41,155 nt of DNA. Origin: an uncultured Pseudomonadota bacterium. GTDB taxonomy: Bacteria > Pseudomonadota > Zetaproteobacteria > Mariprofundales > Mariprofundaceae. A program made the position numbers and the translations under genes. The notes under the pieces are model-generated. The model was not told the origin of the DNA and searched no databases. It saw only the letters and a program-made list of their open reading frames with translations. Below are positions 1 to 9,063 of this stretch, piece after piece; the first letter of the stretch is position 1, and every line of letters starts with the position of its first letter. The stretch covers positions 1 through 41,155 of the forward strand of contig CAJXLC010000018.1 of the NCBI GenBank assembly GCA_913055645.1. Direction: 5' to 3'.

Positions 1-2
1 TC

Positions 3-404
3 TTACCATCAGGTATGGATAGAATGGGCTTAGTAGATGGTATTTGGGTATGTACCTTTGAAGAGTTTAAAGGTCTGTGCGCTGTACTGCGTGAATCCAT
101 GGTGCAAATAAGTACGGCAATGGTAACGCAGGAAAATAAAGGTGACAAAATGGGTATGTTGTATGATTTTCTCACCAGTAATGAGTTTAAATTACAAATT
201 GAAGCGATTGTAGAAGGCTTTACTCAAATGAAGTCAGACTTGGAGTCTGAGCAACGAGCGATGCGTAGTATTTGGAAAAAACGTGAAAAACAAATTGAGA
301 AAGTGCTTTTAAATACAACTGGTATGTACGGTTCAATTAAAGGGATTGCAGGTAATGCCGTACAAAGTATTTCATTATTGGAGTTGCCTTTAAATGAATC
401 GTAA
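3..404 (+). CDS. DUF2130 family protein, C-terminal part (5' end outside window)
   Basis: The reading frame is open from the window edge, and the residues before the first ATG (Leu-Pro-Ser-Gly) read on naturally, so this is the 3' end of a longer gene rather than a 129-residue protein. The visible part has the pattern I associate with the C-terminal end of DUF2130 proteins: a 'YDFLTSNEF' stretch, then 'IVEGFTQMKSDLESE', a basic helix 'RAMRSIWKKREKQIEKV' and the ending 'GMYGSIKGIAG'. Full-length members usually have a long N-terminal coiled coil, which would lie upstream of the window. Their function is not established. The family assignment is from memory of the motif. The gene is followed by 265 bases before pcm, so it is probably a separate transcript. 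Confidence 0.75.
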   Translation, partial: LPSGMDRMGLVDGIWVCTFEEFKGLCAVLRESMVQISTAMVTQENKGDKMGMLYDFLTSNEFKLQIEAIVEGFTQMKSDLESEQRAMRSIWKKREKQIEKVLLNTTGMYGSIKGIAGNAVQSISLLELPLNES

Positions 405-669
405 TACATATAATAGATAGTAAGGTATAAGTCAAGTTCAATGATACTAATTGTGACGGTAAAAGTTTTGTTAGTTCGTTTTGAGTAATTAATGCTCTGT
501 ATATTTCCTTGCAGGTGCGATACTTCGGTGCGATACTTTCGGCTTAAATCATTAGTTGGACTCTTTAATAACAAGGGAAAAGGGGTGTGTTATTTTTTGG
601 TTACATTCCTCTCGTCCCGACCAATCCTTTGTTGATGAAAAGCCCATTTCTTTCAATGCTTAAGTTTGC
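405..669. other. Intergenic region before pcm
   Basis: This 265-base stretch has no gene I can support. It holds a 13-base imperfect tandem repeat (GGTGCGATACTTC at 514-526, GGTGCGATACTTT at 527-539). The sequence just before the pcm ATG lacks a strong Shine-Dalgarno. A promoter for the pcm-nlpD run presumably lies here, but no convincing -35/-10 pair stands out. Confidence 0.5.
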
Positions 670-1326
670 ATGAACCAAAATCGTCGATTATTATCTTTTG
701 AACGACCTCGCCGTCGTATGATTGAGGAGCAGTTAATACCTGCGGGTATTTCTGATGCCCGTGTTTTGCAAGCCATGAACACTGTCCCTAGGCATTTGTT
801 TGTTGATAATGCATTGCGTAATCATGCTTATCAGGATTCTTCATTGCCTATTGGTGAAGGGCAAACCATATCTCAGCCTTTTATGGTGGCTCGAATGTCT
901 GAATTATTGGCTCTTGAAGGGCATGAACGCGTGTTGGAAATTGGTACTGGCTGTGGTTATCAAACAGCGGTGTTATCGTGTTTATGTCGGCGGGTTTACA
1001 GTATTGAACGTGTTGCAGCTCTGCATGACAAAGCACGTAAGAATTTGCGTCAGGCTCATCATGCCAATGTTATGCTCAAATGTGGGGATGGTTTACTCGG
1101 TTGGGAGGAATATGCACCCTTTGACGCGATTATGGTGACTGCGGGAGGGTTTGCTTCTGATGTTTGGATAAATCAGCTGTGTGAAGGTGGTGTGTTGTTG
1201 ATGCCAGAAGGAGAGAAAGGTTCGCATCGTTTGGTGCGCCGCAGAAAACTAGCTGGAGGTATTGAGGAAGCGTATTTTGATGCCTGTACGTTTGTCCCAT
1301 TATTGAAAGGAGAGTTACGCCGTTGA
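670..1326 (+). CDS. pcm: Protein-L-isoaspartate O-methyltransferase
   Basis: The enzyme uses S-adenosylmethionine to methylate the abnormal L-isoaspartyl residues that accumulate in ageing proteins, starting their repair; it is cytoplasmic. At 218 residues it has the usual bacterial length. The SAM-binding motif I is clear (VLEIGTGCG, residues 88-96), and the family motif GEGQTISQP occurs at 62-70. The ATG at 670 has only a weak ribosome site; the next in-frame ATG (718, before IEEQL) would still keep the whole fold. The stop codon overlaps the TTG start of the next gene, so the two are translationally coupled. Pcm next to nlpD and rpoS is a known stress-survival cluster in gammaproteobacteria, which supports the assignment. 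Confidence 0.95.
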   Translation: MNQNRRLLSFERPRRRMIEEQLIPAGISDARVLQAMNTVPRHLFVDNALRNHAYQDSSLPIGEGQTISQPFMVARMSELLALEGHERVLEIGTGCGYQTAVLSCLCRRVYSIERVAALHDKARKNLRQAHHANVMLKCGDGLLGWEEYAPFDAIMVTAGGFASDVWINQLCEGGVLLMPEGEKGSHRLVRRRKLAGGIEEAYFDACTFVPLLKGELRR

Positions 1327-1940
1327 TAGAATCAGAATTACCTGCGGTTAAAGAATCATGGTTGCGTCGTGCTTATCACTGGACGTTGGCTTGGGCTGAA
1401 CACCCAGAAGCCAAGTGGGCTTTGTTTTTGATTGCTTTGATTGAAGCTAGTGTGTTTCCCATTCCACCAGATATTTTACTGTTGGCATTGGCACTGGGTA
1501 GACCTGACCTTGCGCTTCGTTTTGCAGCTATTTGTACGGCAGGCTCTACGGTGGGCGCTATATTGGGTTATGCCATAGGTTTGTTATTATTTGCCAGTGT
1601 TGCAGAGCCTGTTTTGCAATTTTATGGTGCAATGGAACAATTTCATGCTGTAGAAGGATTATTTCTTGAATGGGGCTTGTTATTGGTATTGGTTGCAGGT
1701 TTTTCGCCTATCCCATTTAAGGTGATTACGATTGCATCAGGTGCTTTTGGATTACCATTTGTTGGTTTTGTATTTGCAGCTCTTTTATCGCGTGGCACAC
1801 GATTCTTTCTGGAAGGTGGGTTATTACGTTGGGGAGGGGATGGTTTAAGAGCTTGGGTTGAAAAGTACTTCGAGTGGGCAACCTTGGCTGTAGGTATACT
1901 GGTTGTTTTGGGCTTTTTAGGGTTATGGCTACTAAGTTAA
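1323..1940 (+). CDS. YqaA/DedA-like membrane protein (VTT/SNARE-associated fold)
   Basis: This is an inner-membrane protein of 205 residues with several hydrophobic segments. It carries the family-type stretch 'GFSPIPFKVITIASGAFG' followed by 'SRGTRFFLEGGLLRW', which I recognise from YqaA-like members of the DedA/VTT superfamily. DedA relatives take part in lipid scrambling and membrane homeostasis; the role of the YqaA branch is not established. The start is the TTG at 1323: an AAAGGAGAG ribosome site (1306-1314) lies 8 bases upstream, and TTGA overlaps the pcm stop. The gene sits where YqaA- or YgbQ-type small genes often occur between pcm and nlpD. Its end overlaps the start of the nlpD-like gene. 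Confidence 0.85.
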   Translation: MIESELPAVKESWLRRAYHWTLAWAEHPEAKWALFLIALIEASVFPIPPDILLLALALGRPDLALRFAAICTAGSTVGAILGYAIGLLLFASVAEPVLQFYGAMEQFHAVEGLFLEWGLLLVLVAGFSPIPFKVITIASGAFGLPFVGFVFAALLSRGTRFFLEGGLLRWGGDGLRAWVEKYFEWATLAVGILVVLGFLGLWLLS

Positions 1941-2698
1941 AGTATTTTTCTCTGGTTTTCTTTGTTCTGATGCTTTCAGGCTGTTTCAAAACAGAACTGC
2001 CTGTTTACAGTCAATCACATCATAAAAGGGTAAGTCATAGCTCTTATGCTTCAACGTATAAGGTTCGTGCTAAAGATACTTTATACAGTATTGGACGCCG
2101 TTTTGGCATTCATTACAAAACTTTGGCGCGAAAGAATCATATTCGTTATCCTTATACAATCTATATAGGGCAACGCATCTATTTAAAGGGTGTTGCGCCT
2201 CGCTCGCGTACTTTGCCAGTTGCCAAGCACCAATATAAACCCAAGCGTGTAAAAAAGAGCTTTAAAAAAACACCGAAAAAGCATTCAACAAAAAGATATG
2301 TGAGAAAAAGTACAAAATCATTACGTTTGCGCTGGCCTGTGAATGGGGTATTGACCAGTCCTTTTGGGCGACGGGGAAGCCGAATGCATGATGGTATTGA
2401 TATTGGTGTAAAAGAAGGGACTCCAGTTCACGCCGCAGCAGCAGGGGAAGTGGTATACTCAGATCATCGTTTAACTGGTTATGGAAAATTGATTATTATT
2501 CGCCATCGCCATGACTTATTTACTGCGTATGCACATAATCAACGCAACCTTGTCCGCAAAGGCGATAAAGTTAAAGCAGGCGATGTGATTGCCCGTGTCG
2601 GTCATACGGGGCATGCAACTGGACCACATTTACATTTTGAAGTGAGACGAGGCCCTACGCCTGTGGACCCATTGTCGTATTTGCCCAAAAAACATTAA
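1925..2698 (+). CDS. nlpD: NlpD-type lipoprotein: LysM + M23 (LytM) peptidase
   Basis: The gene encodes an envelope lipoprotein of 257 residues that binds and probably cleaves peptidoglycan. I chose the ATG at 1925 because it places a lipoprotein signal directly at the N-terminus (hydrophobic segment, then lipobox LSGC); an upstream in-frame ATG at 1874 would bury it. After the lipobox come a LysM repeat ('YKVRAKDTLYSIGRRFGI...'), a Lys/Arg-rich linker and a C-terminal M23 domain. The M23 metal ligands look intact: HDGID, then AYAH, then HLHFE. In E. coli NlpD these are degenerate and the protein only activates amidases, so this one could be a true endopeptidase. It overlaps the preceding gene by 16 bases and precedes rpoS, the standard order. 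Confidence 0.9.
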   Translation: MATKLKYFSLVFFVLMLSGCFKTELPVYSQSHHKRVSHSSYASTYKVRAKDTLYSIGRRFGIHYKTLARKNHIRYPYTIYIGQRIYLKGVAPRSRTLPVAKHQYKPKRVKKSFKKTPKKHSTKRYVRKSTKSLRLRWPVNGVLTSPFGRRGSRMHDGIDIGVKEGTPVHAAAAGEVVYSDHRLTGYGKLIIIRHRHDLFTAYAHNQRNLVRKGDKVKAGDVIARVGHTGHATGPHLHFEVRRGPTPVDPLSYLPKKH

Positions 2699-2864
2699 TT
2701 GTCTTCCAATAATGTCAATTTATTTGTTTGATTTAAAAGAAATTTTACCCCTATAGCATATTTATGCGATATGCGCTAGGTTTGCTATGCATTATCTTAC
2801 TGCACACCTTGGGAAGTTTGTCAAGTTGACTTCGCGCATGAGAGGAAAGGGGGGGGGTAGATAA
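2699..2864. promoter_or_regulatory. rpoS leader with G9 tract at the ribosome site
   Basis: This is the 166-base gap between nlpD and rpoS. Just before the ATG at 2865 lies GAGGAAA followed by nine consecutive G (2849-2857) and TAGATAA. The Shine-Dalgarno therefore merges with a homopolymer, and a change in tract length would alter its spacing to the start codon. No clear promoter hexamers were identified by eye; in gammaproteobacteria the main rpoS promoter lies inside nlpD. Confidence 0.55.
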
Positions 2865-3710
2865 ATGGCTAAAAAACGTAGTGTTGATCCGATGACTATC
2901 TATATGCGTGAATTATCACGTTATAATCTTTTGACTGCCAAAGAAGAGGTGACACTTTCTAGGCGTATTAGAAGCGGTGATGAAGGTGCTCGTCAACATA
3001 TGATTAATGCCAACCTTAGGTTGGTTGTAAAAATTGCACGACGTTATATGAACCGTGATTTACCACTGGCTGACCTTATTGAAGAAGGAAATATTGGTCT
3101 TATGCGTGCCGTTGAGAAATTTGATGATGCTCATGGTTGTCGCTTTTCAACGTACGCGACTTGGTGGATTCGTCAATCTGTTGAGCGTGCGATTATGAAT
3201 CAAGGACGTACTATTCGTTTGCCGGTACATGTAGGTAAAGAATATAACTCTATGCTGCGTTCGGCGAATCATTTGCGTACCATATTGGGTCGTGAGCCAA
3301 GTGAGAGTGAAATTGCTGTGCATATGGGGAAAACACCCGCACGCATTCAGGCACTGTTAAATGCAACACTACAAACTGAAAGTGCTGATACTACCTTGCA
3401 TGATGATGGTGATTTTACCTTGTATGATATTACCGAAGATGATGATGCTGAGTTGCCTGGAGATCAGTTGGATGCATCTATTCGTGATCATATGTTGGCA
3501 GACTGGATGGAAAAGCTGGGCAGAAAAGAACAAGAAGTGGTACGCTTGCGCTACGGCTTAGAGAGTCATGAGGATCCATGGACACTTGAAGCAATTGGCC
3601 AACATATGGGCGTGACACGTGAGCGTATTCGTCAAATTCAGGTGGTGGCATTGAAAAAACTACGTTCGTTGATGGATGCAGATGATATTCGTCTCGAGGA
3701 GATTATTTGA
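2865..3710 (+). CDS. rpoS: RNA polymerase sigma factor, RpoS type
   Basis: This sigma-70 family factor directs RNA polymerase to general-stress and stationary-phase promoters. At 281 residues it has no long region 1.1, as expected for RpoS. Region 1.2/2 begins with 'DPMTIYMRELSRYNLLTAKE', then the conserved core-binding and -10-melting blocks ('NLRLVVKIARRYMNR', 'FSTYATWWIRQSVERAI') and the 'TRERIRQIQVVALKKL' helix-turn-helix of region 4.2 from about residue 251. The sequence follows E. coli RpoS closely through region 2, and the pcm-nlpD-rpoS order makes RpoS more likely than RpoH or RpoD. The ribosome site contains a nine-G run. The 3' end overlaps the apt start (TTGA), so apt is probably co-translated. 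Confidence 0.9.
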   Translation: MAKKRSVDPMTIYMRELSRYNLLTAKEEVTLSRRIRSGDEGARQHMINANLRLVVKIARRYMNRDLPLADLIEEGNIGLMRAVEKFDDAHGCRFSTYATWWIRQSVERAIMNQGRTIRLPVHVGKEYNSMLRSANHLRTILGREPSESEIAVHMGKTPARIQALLNATLQTESADTTLHDDGDFTLYDITEDDDAELPGDQLDASIRDHMLADWMEKLGRKEQEVVRLRYGLESHEDPWTLEAIGQHMGVTRERIRQIQVVALKKLRSLMDADDIRLEEII

Positions 3711-4234
3711 CTTCATCTAATGCTATAAATTTCCGTGATTTTATTCGTGATATTCCAGACTATCCCAAGCCTGGAATTACTTTTAAAGATATTACACCGT
3801 TGTTGGCAGATGGTGATGCTTTTGGAGCCTGTGTTTCGGCATTAGCATGTCATATGCCGAGTGATGCAAGCCTGATTGTTGGTGTTGAATCGCGCGGTTT
3901 TCTATTTGGTGCAGCTTTAGCCCAGTTAACTGGTTTGGGCTTTGTGCCTGTGCGTAAGCCGGGAAAATTGCCAGCTGATGTGCATGCGATTGAATATGAG
4001 CTTGAGTACGGTATGGATCGCCTAGAAATTCACCGTGATGCTTTGGCACATGGTCAAAAAGTTGTCGTTGTTGATGATTTATTGGCAACGGGTGGTACTG
4101 CCAAGGCCACATTAGATTTGCTTAATCAACTTGGCGCTGATGTTGTGGCTTGTTTATTTGTGATTGAACTGGCATTTCTTGATGGACGTAAGCAGTTGGG
4201 TAACACTCCCGTACAGCATCTTATTTCTTATTGA
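3707..4234 (+). CDS. apt: Adenine phosphoribosyltransferase
   Basis: Apt joins adenine to PRPP to give AMP in purine salvage. The 175-residue length is typical. It has the N-terminal 'IPDYPKPGITFKDITPLL' block and the PRPP-binding loop VVVVDDLLATGGTA (residues 119-132). The start is TTG at 3707: it overlaps the rpoS stop as TTGA, and a GAGGAG ribosome site (3696-3701) is 5 bases upstream. No ATG upstream in frame fits. Coupling of apt to a stress sigma factor is unusual but could tie purine salvage to stationary phase; that link is inference. Confidence 0.95.
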   Translation: MTSSNAINFRDFIRDIPDYPKPGITFKDITPLLADGDAFGACVSALACHMPSDASLIVGVESRGFLFGAALAQLTGLGFVPVRKPGKLPADVHAIEYELEYGMDRLEIHRDALAHGQKVVVVDDLLATGGTAKATLDLLNQLGADVVACLFVIELAFLDGRKQLGNTPVQHLISY

Positions 4235-4317
4235 TAAACGCGGTTTTTTAATATATTTCTATAACTTTCACCCCATCTTTTTTTCTTTAAAAGAGTATTG
4301 ATTTGCACACATGTAAA

Positions 4318-4333
4318 CACTGATAAGTCAGTG
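4318..4333. other. Small hairpin between apt and tRNA-Arg
   Basis: CACTGA (4318-4323) and TCAGTG (4328-4333) form a perfect 6-bp stem with a TAAG loop. No T tract follows, so it is not a standard terminator. Its role is unknown; it may lie in the 5' flank of the tRNA transcript. Confidence 0.35.
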
Positions 4334-4350
4334 CGTGCAGGACGCTATTA

Positions 4351-4379
4351 TTGTGGCTATCATGCTGCGTCATTATAGG
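4351..4379 (+). promoter_or_regulatory. Possible tRNA-Arg/gyrA promoter
   Basis: TTGTGG (4351-4356) and TATAGG (4374-4379) are spaced by 17 bases and would start transcription about 30 bases before the tRNA. Both hexamers are only partial matches to the sigma-70 consensus, so this is a tentative call based on spacing and position. Confidence 0.3.
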
Positions 4380-4412
4380 TGTGCTTTCTTATGACACGGT
4401 GATATTATTTAT

Positions 4413-4489
4413 GCCCTCGTAGCTCAGATGGATAGAGCGACCCCCTCCTAAGGGGTAGGCCAGTGGTTCGACTCCACTCGAGGGCACCA
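4413..4489 (+). tRNA. tRNA-Arg (anticodon CCU), CCA encoded
   Basis: The cloverleaf folds by eye. The acceptor stem GCCCTCG (4413-4419) pairs with CGAGGGC (4479-4485), followed by A and an encoded CCA (4487-4489). The D arm has GCTC/GAGC, and the anticodon stem ACCCC/GGGGT (4440-4444 with 4452-4456) encloses the 7-base loop CTCCTAA, giving anticodon CCT at 4447-4449 (reads AGG). A TTCGACT T-loop is present. It lies 34 bases upstream of gyrA on the same strand and may share its transcript. Confidence 0.95.
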
Positions 4490-4523
4490 TGATTTTTTTG
4501 AGTATGTGATATACGGAGATAAA

Positions 4524-7034
4524 ATGGACGAAATACTGAATCCTGCAGCACCAGTTTTGATTGAAGATGAGATGAAACGCTCTTATTTGGATTACGCGAT
4601 GAGTGTCATTATTGGACGCGCCTTACCTGATGCGCGAGATGGTTTAAAACCTGTTCATCGCCGTATTTTATATGCCATGCAAGATCTGGGTAGTACCCAT
4701 GATAAGCCGTACAAGAAATCAGCTCGTATTGTGGGTGATGTGATTGGTAAATATCACCCACATGGTGATACAGCAGTATATGATGCTTTAGTGCGTATGG
4801 CACAAGAATGGAGCATGCGTCATGTGCTTGTAGATGGGCAAGGTAACTTCGGTTCTGTAGATGGTGATTCTCCCGCAGCCATGCGTTATACCGAATCGCG
4901 CATGAGTAAAGTATCAGCTGAATTATTAGCTGATATTGATAAAGATACAGTTGATTTTGGCCCCAACTATGATGACTCGCTCTCTGAACCTAAGGTATTG
5001 CCTGCAAAATTCCCTTGTTTGCTGGTGAATGGCTCACAAGGTATTGCTGTAGGTATGGCGACCAATATTCCACCACATAACTTGGGAGAAAGTATCAATG
5101 CGACAATTGCATTGATTGATAATCCAGATGCTGATGATGACGAGTTGATGCAAGTGATGCCTGGTCCTGATTTTCCAACAGGCGCGTTTATTTATGGGCG
5201 AAAAGGTATGCGTGACGCCTTTATTTCAGGTCGTGGATCAGTAACCATGCGTGCCAAAGCTTCTGTAGAAACTAATACACGTACTAAGCGTTCATCCTTG
5301 ATTATTTCTGAGTTACCTTATCAGGTGAATAAAGCGAAATTGATTGAGAATATTGCGCATTTGGTGCGAGATAAAAAGTTGGAAGGTATTTCTGATCTGC
5401 GCGATGAATCGGATCGTGATGGTATGCGTATTTATATTGAATTGAAACGTAATGAAATTCCTGAAGTTATTCTGAATAACTTATACAAACACACACAATT
5501 ACAATGCAACTTTAGCTGTAATATGTTGTCTCTGGTTGATGGGCAGCCGAAATTATGTGGTGTGCGTGAATTATTATTGCACTTTATCGATCATCGCCGT
5601 CAAGTTGTCACGCGACGTTGTTTGTTTGACCTAAATAAAGCCGAAGCCCGCGCACACATTTTGGAAGGTCTATTGATTGCACTGGATCATATTGATGCAG
5701 TGATTAAATTGATTCGAGCTAGTCAGACTGGTGCAGAAGCTAAGCAAGGCTTGATGGACACATTTAAGCTATCTGATAAACAAGCACAAGCCATTTTGGA
5801 TATGCGTTTACAGCGCTTGACTGGTCTTGAATATGATAAAATCAAAGCAGAATTTGAAGAAGTTCAAGCATTGATTACCCATTTGAAAGCAATTTTGGCA
5901 GATGAAAAATTGTTGATGAAAGTGATTCGTGAAGAGTTGGAAGAAGTGCGTGATAAGTATGCTGATCCGCGCCGTACTGAAATTGTGGATGAGACAGCTG
6001 AACTTTCAGTTGAAGACTTGATTACCGAAGAAGATATGATTGTTACCATTTCTAATGAAGGTTATATCAAGCGTAATGCCACAAGTCTCTATCGTGCACA
6101 ACGTCGTGGTGGCAAGGGAAAAACTGCGATGACCACGAAAGAAGAAGATTTTGTTACGCAGTTGATGGTGGCATCAACGCATGACTATTTGTTGTTCTTT
6201 TCAGATAAAGGGCGTGTGTTCCGCAAGAAAGTTTATGAAATACCACAAGCAGGACGCGCAACACGTGGTAAAGCTTTGATTAACCTTTTGCCTGTTCAAA
6301 AAGATGAAAAGATTTCAGCAACATTGGCGGTACGTGAGTTTGATGATGAGCATTGTATTGTGATGGCAACCCAAAATGGCGTGATTAAGAAAACCAAGTT
6401 GTCTCAATATCAAAACATCCGTACCAACGGTATTATTGCAATTAAACTCGATGAAGATGATGGCTTGATTGGTGTAGTGAAATCCAATGGCGAACAGGAT
6501 GTGATGTTGGCATCCAGTGGTGGTAAGTTGATTCGATTCCATGAGTCAGATGTACGCACTATGGGTCGTAGTACACGTGGGGTGACGGGTATGCGCATGC
6601 CAAAGGGTGATCAAGTGATTTCCATGACCTTGGTGGCAGAAAAAGCTTCGTTGTTGGTGGTTTCTGAGCATGGTTATGGCAAGCGCACCTTGGTATCAGA
6701 ATACAATTGTCAGAAGCGTGGTGGTCAGGGTGTGTTCACCTTGAAGACGGGTGATCGCAATGGTTCGATGGTGGCAACCATTCAGGTGCTTGATGATGAT
6801 CAAGTGATGATGATGACTGATACAGGTCGTTTGATGCGTATGAAGATGAATGGCATTTCTGTGATTGGTCGTAATACGCAGGGTGTGACCTTGATTAAAT
6901 GTGATAAGAAAGAGCGCGTGATTGGTGCTGTGCGCGTGGTTGAAAAGCAGGATGATGATGAAATTGAAGCAGAATTATTTGATGCTGCCACTGATGGTTC
7001 TACAGAGCATAAAGAAACAGGTGCTGATGAATGA
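4524..7034 (+). CDS. gyrA: DNA gyrase subunit A
   Basis: GyrA is the DNA-cleaving and rejoining subunit of gyrase (A2B2), which introduces negative supercoils. From the ATG at 4524, preceded by an ACGGAG ribosome site, the protein has 836 residues and its numbering matches E. coli through the breakage domain. The catalytic tyrosine is Tyr122 (AAMRYTES), and the quinolone region reads HGDTAVYD with Thr83 and Asp87. Thr at 83 is the natural residue in some genera, so it is not by itself a resistance mutation. The GyrA box QRRGGKGK and the beta-pinwheel C-terminus distinguish it from ParC. The stop overlaps the serS start (ATGA). Confidence 0.97.
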   Translation: MDEILNPAAPVLIEDEMKRSYLDYAMSVIIGRALPDARDGLKPVHRRILYAMQDLGSTHDKPYKKSARIVGDVIGKYHPHGDTAVYDALVRMAQEWSMRHVLVDGQGNFGSVDGDSPAAMRYTESRMSKVSAELLADIDKDTVDFGPNYDDSLSEPKVLPAKFPCLLVNGSQGIAVGMATNIPPHNLGESINATIALIDNPDADDDELMQVMPGPDFPTGAFIYGRKGMRDAFISGRGSVTMRAKASVETNTRTKRSSLIISELPYQVNKAKLIENIAHLVRDKKLEGISDLRDESDRDGMRIYIELKRNEIPEVILNNLYKHTQLQCNFSCNMLSLVDGQPKLCGVRELLLHFIDHRRQVVTRRCLFDLNKAEARAHILEGLLIALDHIDAVIKLIRASQTGAEAKQGLMDTFKLSDKQAQAILDMRLQRLTGLEYDKIKAEFEEVQALITHLKAILADEKLLMKVIREELEEVRDKYADPRRTEIVDETAELSVEDLITEEDMIVTISNEGYIKRNATSLYRAQRRGGKGKTAMTTKEEDFVTQLMVASTHDYLLFFSDKGRVFRKKVYEIPQAGRATRGKALINLLPVQKDEKISATLAVREFDDEHCIVMATQNGVIKKTKLSQYQNIRTNGIIAIKLDEDDGLIGVVKSNGEQDVMLASSGGKLIRFHESDVRTMGRSTRGVTGMRMPKGDQVISMTLVAEKASLLVVSEHGYGKRTLVSEYNCQKRGGQGVFTLKTGDRNGSMVATIQVLDDDQVMMMTDTGRLMRMKMNGISVIGRNTQGVTLIKCDKKERVIGAVRVVEKQDDDEIEAELFDAATDGSTEHKETGADE

Positions 7035-8326
7035 TAGATAGAAAAGCTTTTCGTAAAGATTTTGAAGTGATGCAAGCTGCTTTGGCGCGTCGTGGTGATG
7101 CGCTTGTGGCAAAAGGTTCTGCATGGGCACGCGCTAGTGCTCTGGATACAGCACAGCGTGAATTAAAATCGCAGTCAGAAGCATTGCAAGCAGAACGAAA
7201 TAGTGTATCCAAACTGATTGGTCAGAAGAAAAAGAATGGTGAAGATGCATCCGAAGAATTGGCACGTATGGGTGAGGTTGCCAAACAATCCAAGGCGTTG
7301 GATGCACAAGCCAGAGAAGCTGAAACAGCATTTACAGATGCTTTGTTGGAAATTCCCAATATGCCGCATGAATCTGTACCTGATGGTGTAGATGAAGATG
7401 ATAATGTTGAAATTCGCCGTTGGGGAGAGCCTCGCCAAGATGAGGTGCCTGCGCATTGGGATATTGGTGAAACATTGGGTATACTTGATTTTGAAACGGC
7501 GACAAAGCTAGCTGGAAGTCGATTCTCTGTGTTGCGTGGTGCGGCGGCACGTTTAGAGCGCGCTTTGATGCAGTTTATGTTGGATATGCATGCCGATCAA
7601 CATGGTTATGAAGAAGTTTGGGTGCCTGCCATTGCTAATCGTAAAACATTAACGGGCACAGGGCAGTTGCCAAAGTTTGAAGATGATTTGTATGCTTTGG
7701 ACGGTGAGGATGCATTTCTTATCCCGACTGCGGAAGTGCCTGTTACCAATTTATATCAAGATGAAATCTTAAATGCGTCTGATTTGCCTATTCGCCATTG
7801 TGCCTATACACCATGTTTTCGCCGTGAAGCAGGTTCGGCTGGGCGTGATACACGAGGTATGATTCGCCAGCACCAATTTGATAAAGTTGAGTTGGTGCAA
7901 CTTGTACATCCTGATGATGCTTTGACTGGCTTGGATGAGTTAACAGGGCATGCAGCAGCGATTCTGGAAGCTTTGGAGTTACCATATCGAGTGGTAAATT
8001 TATGTGCGGGTGATATTGGCTTTTCAGCACAAAAAACCTTTGATTTGGAAGTTTGGTTGCCAAGTCAATCATGTTATCGCGAGATTTCATCGTGTTCATC
8101 CTTTGCTCAATTTCAAGGGCGACGAGCAGGCATTCGTTTTAAATCAGAAGGAGCTAAACCTGAAGCAGTCGCAACGTTGAACGGTTCAGGCTTGGCAATT
8201 GGTCGTACATTGGTGGCGATTCTTGAAAATGGCTGGGTGCTTGATGAAAATGGCAATGATTCAGTGGTTATTCCTGAAAAATTAAGACCTTATATGGGTG
8301 GGTTAGAGAGAATTATTAAAGTGTAA
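7031..8326 (+). CDS. serS: Seryl-tRNA synthetase
   Basis: SerS is a class II aminoacyl-tRNA synthetase that charges tRNA-Ser (and tRNA-Sec where present) with serine in the cytoplasm. The 431 residues match the family. The N-terminal part (about residues 1-105) is rich in Ala, Lys and Glu, as expected for the coiled-coil arm that recognises the long variable arm of tRNA-Ser. Motif 2 starts [14 protein letters not shown] at residue 263, and motif 3 is [17 protein letters not shown] from residue 384. The ATGA overlap with gyrA indicates translational coupling. It ends 9 bases from the convergent amidotransferase gene, with no strong terminator in between. Confidence 0.97.
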   Translation: MIDRKAFRKDFEVMQAALARRGDALVAKGSAWARASALDTAQRELKSQSEALQAERNSVSKLIGQKKKNGEDASEELARMGEVAKQSKALDAQAREAETAFTDALLEIPNMPHESVPDGVDEDDNVEIRRWGEPRQDEVPAHWDIGETLGILDFETATKLAGSRFSVLRGAAARLERALMQFMLDMHADQHGYEEVWVPAIANRKTLTGTGQLPKFEDDLYALDGEDAFLIPTAEVPVTNLYQDEILNASDLPIRHCAYTPCFRREAGSAGRDTRGMIRQHQFDKVELVQLVHPDDALTGLDELTGHAAAILEALELPYRVVNLCAGDIGFSAQKTFDLEVWLPSQSCYREISSCSSFAQFQGRRAGIRFKSEGAKPEAVATLNGSGLAIGRTLVAILENGWVLDENGNDSVVIPEKLRPYMGGLERIIKV

Positions 8327-8335
8327 ACTGAACGT

Positions 8336-9040
8336 TTAGACAGCATGTAAGTATTCTAGGACACTTTCCATCAATGAGTTGCTGGATAAATAACGCTCTT
8401 GAGAAGCGGATAAAATGGTTGCCTCGGATTGAATATATTTGTCCTCAATAAGCTCATCTTTGCAGCTTTTTACGAGTGCTTGTATAGATGAAGGGGAAGT
8501 CTCCAAGTGACATTGTAGCCCAATCACGTTGTTGCCAATTTGGAATGCTTGATGGTTACAGGCATTGTTTTTTGCGAGATGAACAGCATCTTTGGGCAGA
8601 CTAAACGTTTCTCCATGCCAATGAAATGCTTCGATTTCTTTTGGAAATTGAAAAACAGAAGCATCTTGCGAATCAACTGCTTGAATTGGGAACCAACCAA
8701 TTTCCTTTATTGGATTTGAAAAGACTTTACCACCCATCGCATTGGCAATGAGCTGTGCCCCCAAACAAACACCAAGTACAGGTTTTCCAGCTTTGATAAC
8801 GTTTCTAATAAACTCTTTTTCTTTTATTAGCCAAGGATGCTCAGCCTCATCGTTTACACTCATTGGACCACCCATGATAATAAGGAAGTCAATATCTTCG
8901 ATTTGAGGTAAAACGACGCTGTTAAAAAATTGAGAGCATGATACCTCATAGCCCGTCTTTTTGAGCCAAGATTCAATGCTTCCCAAGCCTTCAAATGGTA
9001 CATGTTGCAAATAATGCGCGTGCATTCTCTTTTTATTCAT
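8336..9040 (-). CDS. Type 1 glutamine amidotransferase (GMP-synthase-like domain, stand-alone)
   Basis: This 234-residue protein is a single class I glutamine amidotransferase domain. It has an oxyanion strand 'FLIIMGGPMSVND', the nucleophile elbow GVCLGAQ with Cys92, and a C-terminal catalytic His-x-Glu ('LQCHLE'). Such stand-alone domains release ammonia from glutamine or act as gamma-glutamyl hydrolases; the true substrate here is not known. It is the last gene of the minus-strand ygfZ-dapE-queF-dapF run, 23 bases after dapF, so it is likely co-transcribed. The ribosome site at the ATG is weak and an internal ATG five codons on is an alternative start. Confidence 0.85.
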   Translation of the reverse strand: MNKKRMHAHYLQHVPFEGLGSIESWLKKTGYEVSCSQFFNSVVLPQIEDIDFLIIMGGPMSVNDEAEHPWLIKEKEFIRNVIKAGKPVLGVCLGAQLIANAMGGKVFSNPIKEIGWFPIQAVDSQDASVFQFPKEIEAFHWHGETFSLPKDAVHLAKNNACNHQAFQIGNNVIGLQCHLETSPSSIQALVKSCKDELIEDKYIQSEATILSASQERYLSSNSLMESVLEYLHAV

Positions 9041-9063
9041 TGCTGTTCGATAACCTGTAGGAG

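Noticed and set aside
1874-1924. Upstream start for the nlpD-like gene
   Set aside because: It would put 17 residues ahead of a clean lipoprotein signal; the ATG at 1925 gives the lipobox its proper place.
4758-4790. Thr83 in GyrA as a quinolone-resistance mutation
   Set aside because: Threonine is the natural residue at this position in several genera, and Asp87 is intact.
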